Assembly: GCA_030272585.1 (NCBI GenBank)
Contig: BSYQ01000002.1
Coordinates: forward strand, 3,720,001-3,784,000
Origin: Bryopsis sp. KO-2023
Lineage: Eukaryota; Chlorophyta; Ulvophyceae; Bryopsidales; Bryopsidaceae
Reading direction: 5' to 3'
DNA length: 64,000 bases
Positions 1-9,329 of this stretch are shown one piece after another. Each line of letters starts with the position of its first letter. The first letter of the stretch is position 1. The notes under the pieces were generated by a model that worked only from the letters and a program-made list of their open reading frames with translations, had not been told where the DNA came from and did no database searches. The translations under genes and the position numbers were made by a program.

Positions 1-1345
1 ACTTCCCTCAAATCTGCCAGCTCACTATCCAGGCCATCCACCATTTCCTGCAACTTAGAATCAACACCATCCTCAGTGGCATCTACAGGAGTGGATTCCC
101 CTGGATTCCTAGCTGGACTGGTATGAGAAACACCTGAAACTGTAGCCAGATCTGCCTGATTTCCTAATCCCAAACTTTGCTCTTTTCCCCCTGAATTTAC
201 CTGCTCTTTTCCATCAGTTCTGACCTTCCTAACCAAGACTAGAAAAGCCTGAGACCTCTGCACAGGATCAGCTAAACAATCCTTAGCCTGATTTGCTGTC
301 AGCAGATTTAATTCCACCCCAGCAGACTCAGCTGCTAGAGCAGAAGACTGAGCTACAAAACCTTGCAGCCTCAGCACTGGTCTCCCTTCTCTTTTCACAG
401 AAACTACATGTGACCTCCAGTCAATCTGGGGGTTATAATCCACAAGCCAGGGCTTCCCAAAAATCACCCTGTGCTTGAGGTCTGGCATCATCCAGAATTT
501 TCTTTTTATCACCCAGTCCCCCAGCCTAATCCTAACCAAAGCTTGTTTCTTTAAGGTCAATTCTGACCCATCTGCTAATTCAACTGCAATAGGTGAGACT
601 GAGAAAATCTTGGCTGAATTCTGGTGAGCTAATTCAGCATCTATGAAATCTGCTGTAGCCCCACTGTCTATAAGACATTGAACTGATGTCTGGGGCAGCT
701 TACCTCTGATGTACAGGAGTGTGTTCCTGATACTCAAACTTCCTACTGACCCCAACTTCAGTGTTCCCCCTATTTCCTGATCTTCTACACCCTTCAGGTT
801 TTCTTTCTGTTCTGATTTTTCTGTACTTGATTCTTTTTCCCCTGTAGTCTGTAATTTTTCTTGTGGATCCCCTATCCTGTCTGAAAAATACACCCTCCCA
901 GGAACCTGAACAGAAGCTTCAGACTGACTTCCAGTCTGGACAGTACCTAGCTGCTGGGGCTGTGTTACTGAAGGTGTAGAACATGAGTTTGGATGATCCA
1001 GATCAGGTCTGATTTTCACCCACTGCCCAGTGCTGTCCCTTGTAGCTACTAAGGGTCTGGTCACAGCACCCTGACTCAAAGATCCTCCCCCAAACTTCTC
1101 TAAAACTTCCTCTAGCTTATTCAAAACTTCCCCGGTACAGTAACGACTCTTTTGACTAAGGTCCCCCGAAACTGTCTCTGCCTTGGTCGTCTCTGACTGC
1201 TTCGACAGCTCTGACGGCTTGGTCTGCTCTGACGGCTTGGACTGCTTGGACTGCTCTGACGTCTCTGCCTGTACTCGCTCGTTCTGCTCTGCATCCGGGT
1301 TAGTATCTTCGTCACTAGGCCCCCGAACCAGGCCTAGTTCTTCCC
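1..1345 (-). CDS. pol: Ty3/gypsy pol, 5' part (partial, runs off window)
   Basis: Open reading frame on the minus strand from the gag end to the window edge, in the -1 frame relative to gag, without its own ATG near the start. The first ~150 codons are a hydrophilic Ser/Lys/Glu/Gln-rich linker with short repeats of SEQTKPSE type. About 225 codons in comes an aspartic protease (retropepsin) with the active-site motif LIDSGATADF near 645-675. It is followed by the flap-distal motif GKPWLVDYNPQIDW near 430-475, which matches Ty3-family proteases. A further ~130 acidic codons follow, and reverse transcriptase would lie beyond position 1. The protease would process the Gag-Pol polyprotein. Expression is inferred to need -1 ribosomal frameshifting at 1346-1352. 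No stop codon was found in the part read, so this copy may be fairly young. Confidence 0.85.
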
Positions 1346-1352
1346 GTTTCCC
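1314..1352 (-). promoter_or_regulatory. -1 ribosomal frameshift signal between gag and pol (left element)
   Basis: The heptamer GGGAAAC (1346-1352), read G GGA AAC in the gag frame, is a canonical X XXY YYZ slippery site located 9 nt before the gag stop. After a 7-nt spacer (1339-1345) comes a perfect 8-bp stem (1331-1338 pairing with 1314-1321, arm ACTAGGCC) closing a 9-nt loop. The stem contains the gag stop codon. A -1 slip joins gag to the open pol frame. The same geometry occurs in the right element. Confidence 0.8.
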
Positions 1353-2917
1353 TGCTGCTTTCCTTTTCCGTCCTTCTGTTTCTTCCTGCACTGTGCAGCC
1401 CAGTGTCCCACCTTGCCACAATAATTGCAGACATCTTTTTTCCTTTTTTCGTGTTTTTTAGATGCTGCTGCGCCGAGGTCCATTGGGTCTCCCTGCTGCT
1501 GCTGTTGGTTCGGACGATTGTACTCGTTACCTCCTCCACTTCTTCCTGACGCCCGGTCAGCCTGCAACGCGTAGTGCATTGCGTCCTCCAGGTTACGGGG
1601 ATCCTGCAGAAAGACGTGGCTACGTATTTTCCCGGTGAGGCTGTTCACGAATATATGAGTCTGGTCGTCTGAACCCATCGTCGGAACTCTGAGCAGGAGC
1701 TTCTGAAACTGAGCCATGTGGTCTCGTAAACTGCCCTTCTTATGGGAAAGACGATAAATCGCATCCCTGGCACTTTGCGCCTTGTCGAATGGGTCAAAAT
1801 AGGAAACCAGGTCGGCAGTGAAAGTGTTCCAGCAGGTTGCCAAGGTCGGGTTGGATCGCTTTTGCAGGTTAAACCACTCTAACGCACTCTGGCGAAGGAG
1901 CGTTGAGGCGAACAGCACCCTTTTGTCGTCGGTACATCCTGCTGCCTCAAGGTAAGTCGTCAATGCTTCCACCCAGTCCGCCGCACTTTCGCCTGTTTTT
2001 CCATAAAACTCTGGAGGCGAACTGAGACGCATGGGAGCGAAGTTCCACTGAGACGAAGGTGGTTGGTGAGGTGCTGCAAAAGGACCGGACCCGCTGGGAG
2101 CCGCTTCCATCCTCTGCACATCTCGTTGTAGCGTTTCTGTTCTCCGCCGCTGCTCTGTCATGGACTGGACCAACTCAATAAACTCTTCACGGAGGCCTGT
2201 AAACTTCGTCCTGAGATCTCCTTGCCCGGTAAGGCCTTGTTCCGCCGCCTCCTGCGTAGAGACCTGCTTCTGGGCCATTTCGTTTACCGTGGCTAAGATC
2301 TGCTGAAGCTTGACTTCATGATCTTGACGAGCCTCCCGTGTTTGTGCTTCCAGCTTGAGTCGTCCCAGCTTAGCCTCGTCGAAGGACTCTTCCTGAGAAG
2401 TCTTCAGCGCACCCAGGTTTCTCTGCAAGGTGTTTACCCGAGTTTCCACTGTCAGCCCCGCCGCAAAAGCATCTTCGATACGCTTGCGGAGAGCCCCCTC
2501 CACAGCCTCTCGTTCTTCACGCTTTCCTTGAGACGAGAGCGTCACTTGGAGGGCTGCGATCTCTTTCAGGAGAGTCTCGTTGTTCGCTTCGGCTGAAACG
2601 CGTACGTCTTCCAATTTACTTTCGACGTTCACGCCGGCGAGGTTAATTCTTTCGAGTTCGGCCTGGGTGGCGTCAGCCCTTTCGTCCAGCTTTTCTTCTA
2701 GCTTTTCCTGGCTCTCTTTCTGTTCTTGGACTGTGTCTGCCACTTCTGCGATCTTTTCCAGCGCCGTCGAAACATCTCCCTCCACCTTTTTTCCGGCCTC
2801 GTGGATCCGTGCGAGCTCCTCGTTTACGTTGCCAAGGGCGGTAACCTTCTTTTCGAGCACTTGGCACCCCTTTCTCAGCTTAGCAACCGTTTCTTCGAGA
2901 GCCGCCAAAGGATCCAT
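1334..2917 (-). CDS. gag: Ty3/gypsy Gag with long coiled coil and CCHC zinc knuckle
   Basis: A 527-residue ATG-initiated protein forming the structural shell of a retrotransposon particle. Residues 1-275 are almost continuous heptad-rich helix (Leu/Ala/Glu/Lys/Arg), predicted as a tropomyosin-like coiled coil. Residues ~300-460 are the retrotransposon Gag/capsid domain (PPEFYGKTGESAADWVEAL, then a region with ALEWFNLQKR and SLRDHMAQFQKLL). A Gln-rich, Lys-rich tail carries one CCHC knuckle, CNYCGKVGHWAAQC (497-510), for RNA binding. Typical Ty3 Gags lack such a long N-terminal coiled coil, so this architecture is unusual. The stop codon is at 1334-1336, just after the frameshift signal. The 5' LTR and primer site lie just upstream. 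The frame is intact. Confidence 0.9.
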   Translation of the reverse strand: MDPLAALEETVAKLRKGCQVLEKKVTALGNVNEELARIHEAGKKVEGDVSTALEKIAEVADTVQEQKESQEKLEEKLDERADATQAELERINLAGVNVESKLEDVRVSAEANNETLLKEIAALQVTLSSQGKREEREAVEGALRKRIEDAFAAGLTVETRVNTLQRNLGALKTSQEESFDEAKLGRLKLEAQTREARQDHEVKLQQILATVNEMAQKQVSTQEAAEQGLTGQGDLRTKFTGLREEFIELVQSMTEQRRRTETLQRDVQRMEAAPSGSGPFAAPHQPPSSQWNFAPMRLSSPPEFYGKTGESAADWVEALTTYLEAAGCTDDKRVLFASTLLRQSALEWFNLQKRSNPTLATCWNTFTADLVSYFDPFDKAQSARDAIYRLSHKKGSLRDHMAQFQKLLLRVPTMGSDDQTHIFVNSLTGKIRSHVFLQDPRNLEDAMHYALQADRASGRSGGGNEYNRPNQQQQQGDPMDLGAAASKKHEKRKKDVCNYCGKVGHWAAQCRKKQKDGKGKQQGNGKN

Positions 2918-2984
2918 GGTCGTCCCTGGATCTATTTTCCGTTATCTTTTCGACGTCCCCGAGAGGTCTTTCTCGTAGGAGTCG

Positions 2985-3002
2985 TCTTCGGCTCCGAAAC
3001 CA
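2985..3002 (-). promoter_or_regulatory. Putative tRNA primer-binding site
   Basis: Two bases inside the inferred LTR end, the minus strand reads TGGTTTCGGAGCCG. The complementary strand therefore ends in CCA as a tRNA 3' end would. The position and the TGG start fit a Ty3/gypsy primer-binding site. The tRNA species could not be identified. Confidence 0.35.
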
Positions 3003-3004
3003 CT

Positions 3005-3539
3005 TGTAACAGTCACAAGGGGAAAACACTTCGACACACGAAACAAAACGAAACCTTACACGAACACCAACAACAAGACAACCGCCGCCGACTCCTTAAA
3101 CCCCAAGCAAGCCTAATCCGCGGCCCTGACGTAGTGCCTAGGACTCCAGCCGCGGATGTCCCTGGTTCAAATCCCACTAACTACTGCCCCATTCTACACC
3201 TCCTGTACCCCTCCCTCGACTCCACTCTAACCTCACACTCACGTCACACTAGTCACCCCGCGGGTCACATCGTGAGTCAATTCAATCCCCTCCCATTACT
3301 CCCGAATCTCCCGAGAGCGACACCTATTACCTAATCCGGTATATAGGCGCCCTCTCCCCCAAGTTAAAATAAGAAGCGAACTCAGGACACCCGGCTCAGA
3401 GTAGATTACATCTATTCTGGCCCAGGTGACCTGAGTTCGAATCTCAGCCACTACCACCACTAATCCCACACCTAAAGAACTGCTACAAGCGTTAGCGGAT
3501 ATCGTCATCTAGATTCCAAACAAACGAAAGCAAAACACA
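3005..3539 (-). repeat. Putative 5' LTR of the left Ty3/gypsy element
   Basis: Inferred LTR of about 535 bp. On the minus strand it begins TGTGTTTTGC and ends ACTGTTACA; the right element's LTR ends ACTGTAACA, which supports the low-coordinate boundary. A TATATA box lies at 3340-3345, where a U3 promoter would be expected. The second LTR is outside the window, so the boundaries cannot be confirmed by comparison and the high-coordinate end is the less certain one. Two tRNA-like segments with B-box sequences lie inside, near 3130-3180 and 3395-3450. Confidence 0.45.
3395..3450 (+). repeat. tRNA-like segment inside the putative LTR
   Basis: A perfect T-arm is visible at 3431-3447 (CTGAG, loop TTCGAAT, CTCAG), preceded by a 9-bp hairpin with one G-T pair at about 3394-3416. 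No matching acceptor stem is present, so this is not a tRNA gene. It resembles the head of a tRNA-derived SINE or a tRNA pseudogene. A second degenerate B box (GGTTCAAATCC) lies near 3164-3174. Confidence 0.4.
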
Positions 3540-5140
3540 CTTGAAACGATGAACTCTGCAATGTTTTCTTCCTCCGCCACTTCCGAATGACAAAAAAAAT
3601 TATTTTTCAGGAGGAAACGAGAGGGAGGTTTACACGATTGAGACGAGTGACCAACAAAGTTTGACCTGTAGCACTAAAACATGACCATAGAGGAGCGAGA
3701 GTTTCTTAAGGTGAGATAGTTATGTGATGTTATTCCGGCTCCCCCTTGGTATTTTCAATCTAGTGTAAGAGAATATTACCTAATGCATTTCTTTTTGAGC
3801 ATCAACCACCATAGCCGGGTAGTGTTGGTGTCATTGCCGATGAGTATTTACGAGTGTTTGGAAGTGTCAATTTTACGATCAGTAGTGATGTGGCACCATA
3901 AAGTGTTTTTTGACGTATTGGGGTCTTGTCTAGGACCTTGTCAATATCATGGTACTTTCGTAGGCAATGGTTATCATAGGACCGGCTTGGGGTTAATATA
4001 GAACGTTTTATCTTCCCCCCCCCGTTCACGTTAGATTCCCGAAGAGCGCAAACTCTTCGGGGTTTTCCAACAGGCGCAAAGTTGATGCTACAAAGTAGAT
4101 GCGCTGGGAAGGGGAGTTCCGAGCGCCCGTCACCACGGGCGACTCGCATGGGCGAAGGGTTAGCCACCAAGGACGCCTGCTGTTCCGACAGCCCCCAGAG
4201 TTTCCATTTCAATGACTACCTTGCAGTCAGCAACCGACCCAACCAGCTTCATTTCCATTATTCCGACACCGGTGGTAGACCAGTCTCTAGGAATCCCTAT
4301 AGGATATGGCCCCGAGGAAGGGGAGAACTTATTTTTTCTTTTTTCGTTTTCCGGGACTGTTTTTTCGTTTTCCATGAGTTTGATTTTTTCGTGTTTTGTG
4401 AGTTCGTTTCTTTCGTGATTTTTCAGAGTTCCGTGAAGCGCCGTAAGCGATCTTTACCGAAGAAGTCTTTAGAAATTTCGCTAAAATGTGACGTTTCGGT
4501 GGGGCTGATACTGCTTTAAGGGGAGAAGCCCCTCCTCTATTACTCCTCAGGAGGGGACGTGGTCAAAAAGTTCTTGAGCGTAGAGAGCGTTTCTCACGAA
4601 GTGACTCCATGGGGGACTAAAACTTGCGAGGGCAGGATGAAGAAAAAGCTCATGGTCGTTATTTCCAATCATCGTGGTCGACGATAGGAGGGTTGAATTC
4701 TTTTCCTCCTACGACATAAATACTTGATAGAAAAGACGCAAGGAATCTCTTTGGTTTTTGGAAAAGCTCGTTATCCTTGATACAAATGGACACGATAGGG
4801 AAATTCACATCGTGTGACGTGCTGGCACATTAGACATGGAGATCAAAACAGCTGGTTCCAGGTATGAAAAACAAAATTATCATGGCTCTTGATGTTGCTC
4901 CCTCCTACTATTTTCCACAACATTGATGCGTATTCGCAAGCTGTTATTTAATATGGTACATGGAGCACTCTCAATGTCTTGGACTTTGTCATGGAAGAAA
5001 AGGAGTCGCCCCGCACACCTTTCGAGGCCATCCACTCGCGGTGAACAGCCCCTTACGGTATAGATATTTATGTAACACTTGCCACTACGAAACAAGAATT
5101 TTCTTAAATTTGTTCAAATGGTGCTAAAGTTCCACTACTC
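3540..5140. other. Gene-free stretch, AT-rich
   Basis: No convincing gene. Short frames here lack recognisable domains. The interval holds a perfect 9-bp hairpin followed by GTTTT at 4038-4065 and TTTTTCG-rich low-complexity DNA at 4320-4420. Confidence 0.6.
4038..4065 (+). terminator. Terminator-like hairpin with T run
   Basis: CCCGAAGAG (4038-4046) pairs perfectly with CTCTTCGGG (4053-4061) around a 6-nt loop, and GTTTT follows. It looks like an intrinsic terminator, but no bacterial or organellar gene precedes it, so its function in a nuclear context is unknown. Confidence 0.3.
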
Positions 5141-5149
5141 AGGAACAGA

Positions 5150-5580
5150 TATAGCACTTTACGGTTACGGTACCGTAAACCGTACCGCAACCCCAGTCAC
5201 TTACGGTTACGGTTGTTACGGTCCGGACCGGAGTGGTTTTCATGCTCGGAACCGGACCACCGTACCACTCCGTACTGCTCCGGTACCGGACCGTAATGAC
5301 CGTAACGACCATAAACCGTAAAAAGTGACCCCCACAGGGTCCCGCGATTCCAAAGGAACCCAGGGGGATTCGAACCCGCGACCCTACAGACTACAGCCTA
5401 ACGCTTCAACACTGAACCACACTACTTCACGACGATTTAGGGGCTACCGTAGCTATACCGGACCTGTTCCGTACCGTAAATACAACATATTACTCCGGTT
5501 ACGGTACGGAGTTACGGCCGTATTACAGTGACCGTAACCCGACCGTAACCGGACCGGAGCCGGACCAAAAAATCGGCCCA
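5150..5580. mobile_element. Foldback repeat made of TACGGT/ACCGTA words
   Basis: Both flanks (about 5158-5325 and 5445-5575) are built from repeated near-complementary hexamers TACGGT, ACCGTA, CCGGTA and CGGACC, so the strand can fold on itself. A tRNA-like segment with an exact B box lies between the arms. No coding capacity was found, and no clear terminal inverted repeat or target duplication could be fixed by eye. Probably a degenerate non-autonomous foldback element. Confidence 0.5.
5345..5430 (-). repeat. tRNA-like / SINE-type segment
   Basis: On the minus strand there is an A-box-like GTGGTTCAGTGTTGAAGC and, about 35 nt later, an exact B box GGTTCGAATCC. The T-arm pairs at four of five positions, but the anticodon stem does not pair well. 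This indicates a tRNA pseudogene or tRNA-derived SINE, not a working tRNA. Confidence 0.5.
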
Positions 5581-5730
5581 AGTCCTATCTCTGCTCAGGA
5601 AAACACCCGGGTTTTTTTTTCTATAACTGCAGTATTTGTCTACGATAATGAATGTCATTTCATTTATTTTACATGCGATCACGAAACCGGCTTCTTTGGC
5701 CCAATGCTTTTTTTTTCTTTTTGACTAAGT

Positions 5731-5967
5731 TACAAGGAGCTTGCACACACTTTTATTCAAAGAGTTGGAGACACTCAGAACCTCTAGTGCCTATTAAATC
5801 CATCAAGAGAAACCTGGAATTTGAATACTCGGTTAAAGAGGGGAAAGAATAGAGATGTAGAGGCGGACGTAACAAGGAGTCTTACTTTCAGAAGATGTTG
5901 TGCATCTAGGTTGGCATACGTTCAACTCCGCACAAATGTATTGCAACCCTACAAAGCTAATAAATTA
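5731..5967 (+). repeat. Dispersed repeat family R1, copy 1 (with conserved reading frame end)
   Basis: About 237 bp closely resembling the reverse complement of 40532-40768. The two copies preserve a shared translation (FYSKSWRHSEPLVPIKSI then EFEYSVKEGKE and stop) and a downstream tract encoding RLAYV. A third trace of the RLAYV end occurs at about 9292-9320. The family was not recognised; it may be the 3' end of a transposon. Confidence 0.6.
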
Positions 5968-6444
5968 CTCTATACACTTTCAAAAGCACAACGCGAAGAA
6001 AGAATCTTGATTGTTAAGGCTTTTTGTCAAATGTTGTAGGTGGTGCTTGTGATGTCATCGGTGAAGATAAAGCGATAGACCCAACGGTGTTAGGCACAGA
6101 TGACGTCTTTTGACAGCTTTGAGGTTCGAAGAAGGAGAATGGGAAACGACGTACCAATAGACATAGAGAAACCGATGCTGCTCGAGGTTCAAACGTTTCG
6201 CAAGGAATTCATTGATTATAAAGAAACCCTTACAAAAAGCAACCATATCGATTATAATGATCAACACGGGAAAGCATATCGAGTAAAGAACCTTTATCGG
6301 AAAGAGGGATTGGCCAGTACCTCAGTCCTCCTACATCTGATTTTTGGAGCAGCCAGACCGAAAAGGGATTTATAACGCTGATTGGGCATTGGGTCACCCA
6401 ATCCGATTGAGTTACAAACGTTTTTACGAAGTGTGGAATCCACA
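5968..6444. other. Gene-free stretch
   Basis: No gene recognised. The frames seen are short and open on both strands, without domains. Confidence 0.5.
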
Positions 6445-6793
6445 CAGTGATGGGCTGAGACCCCCGTGCACAGGACAGGACAGAACAGACTGTCTGTGCG
6501 CGGAACAGGGTCAGACCTGTGCGCATAGGCGCACAGACTGTACAGCACAGGACAAACCGTGTTTGTGCACGTGTCTGTGCACTTTCTGTGCAGATTCTGT
6601 GCAGATTATTTTCCTGTGCACTTTCTGTCCTGTCCTGTACAGTCTATGCGCCTGTGCGCACTGGTCCGACTCTTTTCGGCGCACAGACAGTTTGTCCTGT
6701 TCTGGCCCGTGGAATTGCGCTCCATAGGACAGAATAGTATAGGTTGCACGGATTCGCACAGAACAAGGGTCTGTCCTGTGCAGCCCATGACTG
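6445..6793. mobile_element. hAT-type foldback MITE, copy 1 (older)
   Basis: A 349-bp element rich in CTGTGC/GCACAG words, homologous to 47252-47620. It starts CAGTGATGGGCTG and ends CAGCCCATGACTG, giving 13-bp terminal inverted repeats with two mismatches that begin CAG, as in hAT elements. Internal inverted repeats are imperfect here. A clean target duplication is not visible: GTGTGGAT on the right matches GTGTGGAA six bases away from the left end. Confidence 0.7.
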
Positions 6794-7236
6794 GTGTGGA
6801 TTGAATCGAGTGAGTCATAAAAAGTTCATGTAGGCTAACATTGCATTAACGCATTCATATCCCATGTGATCAATTGTTTCTTCCGACAATCAATCAGTAA
6901 CATATTTTACTATCGTTTTTGAGCTTTCTTTTTTTAAGGTTTAACCTTCGATCTTTCAAGCTCAATTCAACCCCTCGATCTTTGACCTTTGATTTTTTCT
7001 AGCCCATTTTTCGCGTATGGGAAGAGGCGTCTCCATGCGCTTAGAGAGAGGCGCTAAAGGCGAAGTGGGAAGAGGTATTAACGCAAACGAGAATAGCACG
7101 AAAACCAAGCAGATCCAAGAAAAAGGTCGATTTCATGAGTAGGAGGGGCCGGCAAGAATTAGAATCGCTAACAAAGATCAGAACTACAAGGATTCTACGA
7201 AGAAATTGCAGCTAAATTGCCATTCACTAATAATGG

Positions 7237-7329
7237 GAGTTGTGCCGAAGTCGTTTTTACGACAATGACAACGGTCGTTAATGGTTAACAGCCGAAGTCG
7301 TTGTCGCATAAACGACTTCGGCACAACTC
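7237..7329. mobile_element. Miniature inverted-repeat element
   Basis: A 93-bp unit whose ends are exact inverted repeats of at least 19 bp (AGTTGTGCCGAAGTCGTTT at the left, its complement at the right), with further imperfect pairing inside. Non-coding. It shares the GAGTTGTGC terminus with the palindrome at 7429-7464. Confidence 0.65.
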
Positions 7330-7428
7330 TCCGTTCGACAAAAGTTTTTTTTTTTTAATTACACACGAGCACTCAAGAATGAGAGTTAAAAATACACACC
7401 CACACCCACACCCACCCACAGCCACAGC

Positions 7429-7464
7429 CAGAGTTGTGCGCTGTTGCAACGGCGCACAACTCTG
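7429..7464. repeat. Near-perfect 36-bp palindrome
   Basis: CAGAGTTGTGCGC (7429-7441) is the exact reverse complement of 7452-7464, with the palindromic core GTTGCAAC between them. A CACACC microsatellite precedes it at 7395-7420. Confidence 0.6.
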
Positions 7465-7927
7465 CTAATAATGGGCTAGAGGCATTAAACAAGGTTATAA
7501 AGTCACACGTTACACGAAGATAAGGAGTGTCATCGGCGACGTTCCGACAAACATAGAAAACATTACAAGATTGGTCAATTTAATGAGGGCGAAGAACTCG
7601 TATGAATAGAAATTTACTCCTTGAACGGAAAGGCAATACAATAGAACAAACAAAAAAGTTTACACTTTTTGAAGATTGAAGTGGGACTAGTCCTTTTCTC
7701 TATCAAACCATCTAAGTTGAAGGCAACTAATGACAACCATGGGTTTGACATTTCAATCAAAGAACGAGTTGGGGTAGATTCGTCACTACATTTTTCAAGA
7801 GGTTCTAGCCCGATACATATGTTTGATTTTTCTCAAAGTCATATTTTTGGACGTACACATACTATGAACCCGACATTGCTCATGTTGATTCTTGAGTTTT
7901 TAGGGACAAACATTAGGTTTATTTTGT

Positions 7928-8065
7928 ATGGGGTGGTTGTTGGTTGGGGTTTTTTTTTTCGTGGTAATATCACGTAATATCGATAAAGACAAAGAGTTAT
8001 CACAAAAGGCCGCGCTATTTTACACCCGATCAAAAGACACGCAAATATTACGTGTTTTTACGATG
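7928..8065 (+). repeat. Dispersed repeat family R2, copy 1
   Basis: Similar to the reverse complement of 41531-41663 at DNA and translated level; both encode GWLLVG, FVVISR, DKDK and FYxRSKDTQ. It lies about 0.6 kb upstream of the MULE relic and may be part of the same transposon. Confidence 0.55.
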
Positions 8066-8429
8066 AATCGAGAGGGGTTATTTCCGAAGAAAGAAGGGGG
8101 TGTCACACTCATGGTAGATCTTTGAGGGTTGCAAGCATACGTGGATGTACCGGCAGCGATATGCTTAGGTTTTTAAAACCTTTGGGTTGAATCGCCCGTG
8201 TGCGTGCTAGGATTTATGATCAAGTTTCTGTTGGATGGTCAGGGGAGCGCACCACTCGAGGGTCTTGTAGCGTGCAAGATGCAGGTGACAGTACATCCGC
8301 CCCACCGATTAGCTCCTAGGCAAAGAGGTCCAGGCCAGTCAGGTCCGCTGCCAAAGACGCCATATTAAAAGAAAAATGTACTTTATTTCTTACGATTTAG
8401 AGGATGCATATTATCATATGGGCATAGCG

Positions 8430-9322
8430 AAAAATCATTGGAATTCGTTTTGTTGGATCAAGCCAAGGTATTCTCGCCAAGGATGAGAAAACGGATACTT
8501 GATAGACTTTTTACGTTTTCAAATTCTCACTTAATCGTACGAGCTAAAAGAAGAAAAGAAAACATACTCAACGTTAACTATAATGAGTGCGAGTTACGTT
8601 GTTTGCTAGCTTGCATCGGCATGTATTTAGTTGTGTTTTGGCCAACATATTCAATCTAGTTCACGGACGGGACCTTCAAAATAGCACCTAAGCTTTTTCC
8701 ACAAATCTATACCATACATTATATCCACACGGAGAAAGTGTGTTGCGTACTTCCCATGATCTATGCTCTCTTTACCGAAAAATCAATGAAGTGCTCCAAA
8801 ACCATCATGAAGGAGTTAAATAATAAGAAAAGGTTCGATATTGGACCCAGGTTGTGTTACTCGCATGATTTTGAAAAGGCTGCATGTCGATTCTTGTTTA
8901 ACTTATTCCATACGTATGAGTACAAGGGTGTTTTTTCCATTTCTGCACAGGGTATTTGGAGAAGAGTTCAAGCATTAGGATTAACTTATATATTAGATCA
9001 GACAATGTGCATACACTCTCGTTCTTTTCGGTTCGATAAGTATGACCAATATTAAAATTAAAGGTATACAAGAGTCGAGCAATGTAGTTGCCTACAACCC
9101 TAATCGTCCATGAAGTTGAAGAGATGTTCCAGAATACGGTCATCATGCATGCCTATTTTGAGTTGCGCCGGGTTTTTGCCACCACTGCCATATGGCTTAG
9201 GGTGCTTCTTTGATTTGAACCCGGTTCAAACCAACATGGGAAACAATAGAGCAATAGAGGCATATGCAACATCAAGTGTGTCTTTATGCGGGTGTTGTGG
9301 AGCTCGGTTGGCATACGTTTAA
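8430..9322 (+). pseudogene. MULE (Mutator-like) transposase relic
   Basis: The frame open from 8660 to 9055 encodes a recognisable MULE transposase core. TDGTFKIAPKLFPQIYTIH begins at 8663 with the first catalytic Asp at 8666. PMIYALFTEKS follows, then SHDFEKAA with the second Asp at 8867, and AQGIWRRVQALGL in the helix after the zinc-binding loop. The usual GCxFHF motif is degraded to GVFSIS. An in-frame TAG (8657-8659) sits directly before TDGTFK. After the stop at 9055, C-terminal motifs reappear in other frames (YFELRR near 9160, then FDLNPVQTNMGNNRAIEAY). The gene is therefore broken and inactive. Confidence 0.75.
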
Positions 9323-9329
9323 GTTAAAC

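Noticed and set aside
3120-3190. Possible tRNA gene with a B box
   Set aside because: T stem fails to pair beyond two bases and no acceptor stem is present.
3802-4212. 136-codon minus-strand frame with a composition that looks protein-like
   Set aside because: No domain could be named and no repeat partner or splice evidence was seen; not annotated.
6460-6820. Cys/Thr/Gln-rich frames on both strands, also at 47.2-47.8 kb
   Set aside because: By-products of the palindromic CTGTGC/GCACAG MITE.
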